Part shown: piece by piece, positions 8,318 to 13,234 of the stretch
Layout of the letters: each line of letters opens with the position of its first letter
Numbering within the stretch: position 1 is the stretch's first letter
From: Tetmemena sp. SeJ-2015
Lineage: Eukaryota; Ciliophora; Spirotrichea; Sporadotrichida; Oxytrichidae
Length of the DNA: 13,234 nucleotides
Assembly (NCBI GenBank): GCA_027382625.1
Contig: JAJKFJ010011050.1
Span: forward strand, 1 to 13,234
Reading direction: 5' to 3'
Position numbers and translations under genes: made by a program
Notes under the pieces: model-generated
Seen by the model: only the letters and a program-made list of their open reading frames with translations
Databases searched by the model: none
Told to the model about the DNA's origin: nothing

Positions 8318-11300
8318 ATGATTACAGGCTCTATCGCAAATATTGATTCATTAAGTTGATATTAAGAATCGAACTTGTTTCTTTATTTCTGGAATAATAA
8401 GCAATAATTAGCTGTGTCAGGATTGAGTGGCCTCAACGTGGGTGAAAACTTCCATCCATCCTCGAATTTAATTGCAGCACTTGATGGACAGTTGGAAGTG
8501 CCAAGACGAAACAGTAAATAAAAGAGGAATTCTTCTAAGTCAGGTGCTAAGGGTGAGCGAAGGGGCTCAGTTCTCAGAAGCAAAAAGCTGAAGAGCATTT
8601 CTCCGAGCGGAAAGACTCTTTCTACCGAGGACACTAATGGCCTTTCGCCAGGAATCGAGCACTAACGCAGCAACGGAGGAACTCATGGCAGTTAGCACTA
8701 AAGTAGTAACAGCAATCACAATTCGAACCACAATGGAAGTGGGGGTGCTGTAGGTGCGCCACAAGTCATTAAAGCTGCCTCCACCAAGAAGTCTACCAAT
8801 TCTGGAGCAAAGAAAGAAAAGGCTCACAAACTATAGATAGATAAATAAATATGTGCTATATTCAATTTAAACTAGCTTTGGCTAGAAAAAGGAAGTTATC
8901 AAAAGAGGCATCTACATTTGTGCTTCCTCAAGAAAAAAATTAGAATAACCTAAGCTTATTGGGAAAGAGATTTAAAATTGAAGATGAGATGCTTGGGTTT
9001 GGCTCATTTGGAAGGACTTATCTGGGCAAGGACATTAAGAGATAGAAGAACGTAGCAATCAAAATTGTAAGTAAAAAAATGTCAGAAAACTTCGCAATGC
9101 CTCCTCATATTAAAGTCTTTCAAATTCTATTATAGGTGAGAAATTGTTTGATTATCCATTAAAATTAATTAATTTATAAAAACCTATTGAGCGAAAATCT
9201 AAAAGAAACATACGTACTTTAACTTTTTGTGCAGAGTCCATATCAGATTCGTAAACAATAAACAGCTAAAGTCTCTTTAAAGAAATTAGTTCCTACTTGA
9301 AAAGCATTCTGTTTTATAGCTTCCGAACTATTATATTAGATATTCATCCGATTTAATAAAATGCTCGAGTATAATAACAATTCTGCGGCTTCAATATGAT
9401 TACTTACTTTAATTTTGATTTTATTGAGTGCTAGTGGATTTCATAATAGATTTTCATAAATTAGAAGACACGAAGTTTTTCGAAATTCAATTTAAGCTCT
9501 GATGGTGAAGTAACATCAGAGAAACTGAATATATTCTTGATAAAGCAAAATGTTAAATTTAATGATAGATGATTAGAAAAAAGTCAGAGGATTCCTTCTA
9601 TAGAGAAGCGACTGTGCTTAAGTCAGTAAATTATCTCAAGCATTCCGGTACGTTAAAGAGTAATTCCTCACTCTATTCAAATATTCTAATTAAATTCTGA
9701 AGTGGGTCCATTTTAAAGCTTCATTTTTTCAACTTTCTCTTATTCAACTATCACAAATATGATAATTTTAAATTAATTTATATTTCATTTAAAGGTTAAA
9801 TTTCTAAATTAAAAAAGCATCTTATAAAATTCTATCTGAGTTTAATAAAATATAATAAATTGTTATATAAAATATGGAGACTAATTCTGAAATTTTGCTT
9901 GAACTTCACGGGAAGTAAAAATAAAATGTGTTTTTAGGAAGGGCAAATTTACACTTATTGTCTAAAATTTCTAAGATTTTTATTATAGTTGAGAATTTAA
10001 TAAAAAAGAGATTTATATTAGATATTAAATTAAAATGGATTAAATCAATGACTGTTGAAGTGTGTCAAATTTAAGTAATTATTGCAACATCCGATAGAGA
10101 ATCAAGAATATTTCATCCTTACAACTTTTGAGTGGGAATGCTCAGTACAAAGTTCTAAGCGACACAAGTTACCAGAGAACAGATATTAAAAATTGAGACA
10201 AAGCGTGTATCATATCTCGATGCTGAGAGGTCCTCAGGGGATGATTAAACAATAAACTCATATTATTTTTTGATAAGCTATCGAAAAAGCTGCAGGAGGT
10301 GAACCTGTGATTTAAAATGCCACAAAGTTGCAACTCTCCATTTATTATTTTAATCAATCTCCAATTTTAATTATTTCAAAATATACAACCACATGCTATC
10401 TCTTACATTCTACTATTTCATAGCTGCGGCTAATACTAGCCTAGTTTTAATGATTATTAATTGGAGCTAACTTAATTTGATTAAGTATGAGCGAAGATGT
10501 TTATCCCTTCAAGCATATGTTTGAAGAGGGCATAGATTTGAGAATCAATAAGCAAGTTTATTATTAGGTTGTATTTTAGGATATAATTTTGGCTATTGCT
10601 TTCTATATAAATAGGGAGTAAATTTATTCATTTTGTAAATAGGATTTCCACAAATGTTGATGAGTGCCATGAACGAGGACATCTGCATCTTGGTAGAGGA
10701 GTTCAAAATAATAATATAAATGAATCTATTAATCAATGTATTAAGTTATTGGGGATGAATTTGGAGACTTTAAGGAAGAAATTTGGGAGACTTTCTCTGC
10801 CAGTGGTGTGCAGCATCGGCATTTAATTAGTAAGTCCTTCATTAATCAATCATTAACGCTTGGTCGCTATAATTAAACTAATTTTATTTTTTGGGAGAAT
10901 CCATTCATTAAACTCGATCTAATTAAAATAAAAGGGTGATGATTACTAAATATCACAGCTTCTTCTAAATAAATCATCAGACTTTTCATAATGACTACTA
11001 CTCTTTTGATGAAAATGAAATTAAACCAAATTCTAATCATTGAATGTAGATTAATCGACTGCAAAACATGCATCAGTGCGGATTCATCCACAGAGATATA
11101 AAGCCTTAAAATATTCTACTAGGAGGAGACCAGCCTGAGAAGTCAAACAAAATTTATCTCATAGACTTCGGACTGTCTATATCCTTTATTGATGCCTCAA
11201 CCGATCAACACTATAAAGAAAATCCAAACCACAACTATCATAGCATAGATATCATATTTGTGTTTACTATAGTAACGTAGTTGGAACAGCCTTATTCGCC

Positions 11301-12965
11301 AGTATAAATGCTCACATGGGAAAAGATCTTAGCCGGAGGGACGACATAGAGTCGCTGATCTACACTCTGATATATCTCTGCACGGGCAGCCTTCCCTGGA
11401 AGAATATCAACATCAAGAAGAAGCGAGAGAGACACCAGATTATCATGTATATGAAGGAGGAAATATCCACCAATCAACAGTTTCAACAGAACATGAGTGA
11501 CGTGCCAAATGAATTCTTCAATATGCTAGCACACTCTCAAAAACTCACGTTCGAGCAAGAACCTGACTACAAGTACCTCAAATCACAACTTTAAAAGATA
11601 CTCAAGCGCAGCTTCTAAATTAAAAAGATGTCTGATATTGACATATTCAAAAATAATGGCGAAGACTTTAGAAACTAGGCACAGAAGTCATTCAGCAATA
11701 AAAACACGCAAGACTGTTCTATGGTGTTAAATCAACAGATAGAAGCCAATTGCTCTATCAATTAAGATATCTTGAATCAAGCATCTCCACAGGAACAGGC
11801 AAAGAGACTTTCAGATATAATTGATATCAACGCTATCGCCTATAACTTTGGTCTTGACAAGATTAAATTATTGCATTTGAATTAAGATGCAGGACGGAGG
11901 TAGTGATGTGCTGAACTCTATCTAATCAAATGAGTAGCTAGCTTTTAGATCGGAGATAGATGGGCGATCTAATCAGGAGGATGTAAATGCTAAACTTAAT
12001 CCCTCTATGTTCAAGCAGCTTTTTGCAACTCAATCTATGGAAGAAATAGCAAGAGGAGGCACATATATAAATGGAGCTCTAATAAATCCCAACAGTAGAT
12101 ATATCACAGAGATTCCTGAGGTTGAGGATGACGATTCTTATGGCGACTAAGATAATCATGGGGGAGGTGAGGACGATGATGATGAAGATGAAGAAGGTGG
12201 AGAAGATGAAAATGAGAGTCATAATGAAGAGTCAAAGAGTAACTCATTGCATCACGCTAATACCAATAAGTCAAAGAAGAGTGAAAAATCAAAGTCCAGT
12301 TTCTACAGGAAAAGTCTCAAAGATAAGGAAGAAATTAAGGCAGAGGTATATGAAGAAGAGGTTCCTGAGGGTGTGGAAGAGTTCAGAGACTCAATCTAAG
12401 ACTGTGGCAGAAATCGAGCATACAGTGGCACAAGCAGCATTTAAGATGTAAAAGATGATAGGTCCCAAAATGAAGAGGATGATGATGATGGATCATTATG
12501 CCATTTATTTGCGTTAGTATTTTATTTGGAGATAACTATGGTTGCGAGGAAGAGATTCCTGATGATTTAGAGGTCTGTGCCTAAATATCTAGTTACTTCC
12601 TTAATGCCAAAGATAATGATCTTATTCTCAGATAATTTAATCCCACATACTTATTTTTAAGGTTTATATTTTGAATAGGGATATAAAAGGAGGGTTGAAC
12701 TAAATAAATATAGGCCGTCTTGAAGGGAGATAGCGTAGTCTTTGAGCTGTAATATTAAGCGAATATAGCTCTTAACTTAAATACTAATGACCATCTAACT
12801 CCACCCTCTCACCAATATAAGCTAGCAAGCAAACTATATCAAATAGCATATATACTATTGCTCTTTTAATAAAAAAGCGCATACATTTATACATCTCTCT
12901 TTTAATTAGAATAAGATTTGAATTATTCTACAAAAGCAAGCACAAACTTGAGTAATTTAATATGA
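8318..12965 (+). CDS. Casein kinase 1-like protein kinase, germline copy with large insertion
   Basis: This is a Ser/Thr kinase of the CK1 superfamily. Edited, it runs from ATG 8318 to TGA 12963-12965, about 865 aa, and the total is divisible by three. Residues 1 to about 180 are a basic, Ser/Asn/Gly-rich extension. The kinase domain (about 180-450) shows the Gly loop GFGSFGRTYLG, VAIKI lysine, helix-C REATVLK glutamate, hinge VEELLG, HRDIKPQN, DFG, and the CK1-type SIN (FASINAHMG) in place of APE. After it come an Asn/Gln/Asp-rich region, a strongly acidic Asp/Glu run (about 12120-12215), Ser/Lys-rich sequence, and a C-terminal segment ending NLSNLI. All catalytic residues are present, so an active kinase is expected once edited. 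About 2 kb of the locus is IES or intron. Substrates cannot be told from the sequence. Confidence 0.9.
8350..8410 (+). other. IES with pointer ATTA near kinase start
   Basis: ATTA occurs at 8350-8353 and 8407-8410. Removing 57 AT-rich bases, including an in-frame TGA at 8357, joins MITGSIANIDSL to AVSGLSGLN and fixes ATG 8318 as the start. Confidence 0.75.
8828..8874 (+). other. IES with pointer AAACTA
   Basis: AAACTA occurs at 8828-8833 and 8869-8874. Removing 41 bp joins ...KKEKAHKL to ALARKRKL. A 23-nt GT-AG intron (8853-8875) would also fit the frame, but it is very short and the 6-bp repeat is the better explanation. Confidence 0.72.
9081..9588 (+). other. 502-bp IES with pointer GTCAGA in kinase domain
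   Basis: GTCAGA occurs at 9081-9086 and 9583-9588. Excision joins ...VAIKIVSKKM to SEDSFYREATVLK, which places the helix-C glutamate at its normal distance from the VAIK lysine. The spacer is AT-rich. One frame stays free of TGA from about 9144 to 9569, but its composition is not clearly coding. Confidence 0.82.
9583..9648 (+). other. Mini coding segment (MDS) encoding kinase helix C
   Basis: About 65 bp of kinase coding sequence is isolated between a 502-bp and a 995-bp interruption. It reads SEDSFYREATVLKSVNYLKH followed by SG. Both ends match the flanking kinase sequence (VSKKM upstream, FPQML downstream), so it is needed to complete the domain. Confidence 0.82.
10138..10340 (+). other. 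Coding-like island inside the 995-bp insertion, possible nested MDS
   Basis: This GC-richer stretch reads open from ATG 10138 (MLSTKFQATQVTREQ, then SYLDAERSSGDDQ). Removing 28 AT-rich bases between TAA 10246 and TAA 10274 continues into AIEKAAGGEPVIQNATKLQ. It does not belong to the kinase, and I do not recognise the product. It could be a segment of another gene lying within the insertion, or a decayed gene piece. Confidence 0.45.
10487..10556 (+). other. Second coding-like island inside the insertion
   Basis: This GC-richer block opens at ATG 10487 and reads SEDVYPFKHMFEEGIDLRIN, then runs into AT-rich sequence. It is not part of the kinase reading. It may belong with the 10138 island, but no shared pointer was found by eye. 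Confidence 0.35.
10700..10747 (+). other. IES with pointer AGTT
   Basis: AGTT occurs at 10700-10703 and 10744-10747. Removing 44 AT-rich bases joins ...NEDICILVEE to LLGMNLETLRKK, the exact hinge region of CK1 kinases. Confidence 0.85.
10830..11049 (+). other. Intron in kinase gene, 220 nt in germline DNA
   Basis: It starts GTAAGT, ends ATGTAG and is phase 0. It joins ...VCSIGIQL to INRLQNMHQCGFIHRD. Inside it an 8-bp repeat TTCATTAA (10838-10845 and 10904-10911) could mark a 66-bp IES, which would leave a 154-nt somatic intron. Confidence 0.7.
11240..11272 (+). other. IES with pointer ATAG
   Basis: ATAG occurs at 11240-11243 and 11269-11272. Removing 29 bp joins ...NPNHNYHS to NVVGTALFASINAH, as expected before the CK1 SIN motif. 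Confidence 0.8.
11859..11888 (+). other. IES with pointer AAGAT
   Basis: AAGAT occurs at 11859-11863 and 11884-11888. Removing 25 bp joins ...YNFGLDK to MQDGGSDVLN and avoids a TGA at 11904. Confidence 0.8.
12489..12530 (+). other. IES with pointer TGGA
   Basis: TGGA occurs at 12489-12492 and 12527-12530. Removing 38 bp joins ...NEEDDDDG to DNYGCEEEIPDDL, acidic sequence on both sides. Confidence 0.8.
12647..12721 (+). other. IES, boundaries uncertain (ATA or CTT pointer)
   Basis: Two in-frame TGAs (12672, 12696) lie in an AT-rich stretch between ...LRQFNPT and LKGDSVVFELQ. Losing 63 bp at ATA (12647/12710) or 69 bp at CTT (12650/12719) both restore the same frame. Confidence 0.6.
12861..12906 (+). 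other. IES or repeat with 10-bp direct repeat CTCTTTTAAT
   Basis: A 10-bp repeat at 12861-12870 and 12897-12906 flanks 26 b of A-rich spacer. Excision of 36 bp keeps the frame into the final residues (LNYSTKASTNLSNLI). No TGA needs removing, so the case rests on the repeat. Confidence 0.6.
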
Positions 12966-13234
12966 CTATTAGAGTATTTATTTATAATTACTTAGAAAGC
13001 AAGACAATTTGTGAAGAAAATATTTATTCAATAAATTATTTATCATAATTTTCCCTACTTTAATTGTCCCTTCTCTCTCTCTACCTAAGACCCTTTGTTT
13101 CTCAAAAAATTGAGATTACCAATTTATTTCTCTTTTTCTTGATCTGTTTAGCTTAACTACTTGGCCGGGTTGGAGGGTCCTATAGATAATAATATTATGG
13201 GATATTAAATAAAGAAACCCCTGTCCCAAGATAA
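12966..13234. other. 3' flank of kinase gene
   Basis: No gene is supported. The stretch is AT-rich with a pyrimidine-rich run including CTCTCTCTCT at about 13072-13081. The last 80 bases have slightly more GC and could begin another locus, but they are too short to judge. Confidence 0.5.

Larger units (their letters stand above)
9647..10643 (+). other. 995-bp interruption of kinase gene, IES or intron containing IES
   Basis: The frame requires loss of 995 bp to join ...NYLKHSG to FPQMLMSA. Two descriptions fit equally: a GG pointer (9647-9648 and 10642-10643), or a GT-AG intron from 9648 (GTACGT) to 10642 (AAATAG). An intron this long is unusual for these ciliates, so a short intron carrying inserted germline DNA is possible. 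The segment is AT-rich except for two coding-like islands listed separately. Confidence 0.75.

Noticed and set aside
8383..8827. Minus-strand open frames over 8383-8827
   Set aside because: They are shadows of the kinase N-terminal extension, which is open and composition-consistent on the + strand.
9144..9572. A gene or transposon in the 502-bp IES, from a 140-codon TGA-free frame
   Set aside because: With only TGA as stop in AT-rich DNA such a run is not rare, and the residues show no motif. I saw no terminal inverted repeats or telomere-like ends of ciliate germline transposons.
309..12965. Three pseudogenes or a poor assembly with many indels
   Set aside because: Breaks are not random indels: they carry flanking repeats and AT-rich spacers, and all catalytic motifs survive on both sides.
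1..13234. CRISPR arrays, tRNA or rRNA genes, telomere repeats
   Set aside because: No regular repeat-spacer array, cloverleaf-like sequence, rRNA-like stretch or C4A4/G4T4 run was seen.

Overview
This window looks like unprocessed germline (micronuclear) DNA of a spirotrich ciliate of the Oxytricha/Stylonychia kind. TAA and TAG must be read as glutamine and TGA is the only stop. A TAG lies inside the kinesin P-loop (GQTSSGKT, about 5190-5220) and a TAA lies inside the kinase catalytic loop (HRDIKPQN, about 11085-11115). With the standard code only fragments are visible.

The genes are also interrupted. Reading frames shift or hit TGA at short AT-rich stretches, and nearly every such stretch is flanked by a 2-10 bp direct repeat. 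Deleting one repeat copy plus the spacer restores the frame and, in the two recognisable genes, the expected protein alignment. This is the MDS/IES/pointer organisation of a germline genome awaiting programmed DNA elimination. All segments described are in linear order on the + strand. I saw no scrambling, no C4A4/G4T4 telomere repeats, and no rRNA or tRNA gene.

Layout. 1-308: AT-rich flank. 309-4726: a large unrecognised Ser/Asn/Gln-rich, partly coiled-coil protein (about 1,220 codons after editing), with two introns and about 17 IESs. 4727-4809: an 83-bp gap. 4810-7969: a kinesin-1-like heavy chain (about 989 aa), with four IESs and one intron crowded into the first 0.7 kb, then one unbroken 2.4-kb coding block. 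7970-8317: an intergenic stretch. 8318-12965: a casein-kinase-1-like protein kinase (about 865 aa) with a long basic N-terminal extension and an acidic C-terminal region. Its kinase domain is split between beta-3 and beta-4 by about 1.57 kb that carries only a 60-base mini-exon. 12966-13234: AT- and CT-rich 3' flank.

The three genes have no obvious joint pathway. The most interesting parts are the pointer map itself and the roughly 1-kb insertion in the kinase (9648-10642). That insertion holds GC-richer, coding-like islands that could be segments of a different gene nested inside it. All IES boundaries were found by eye from frame continuity and repeats; those with 2-4 bp pointers are approximate.
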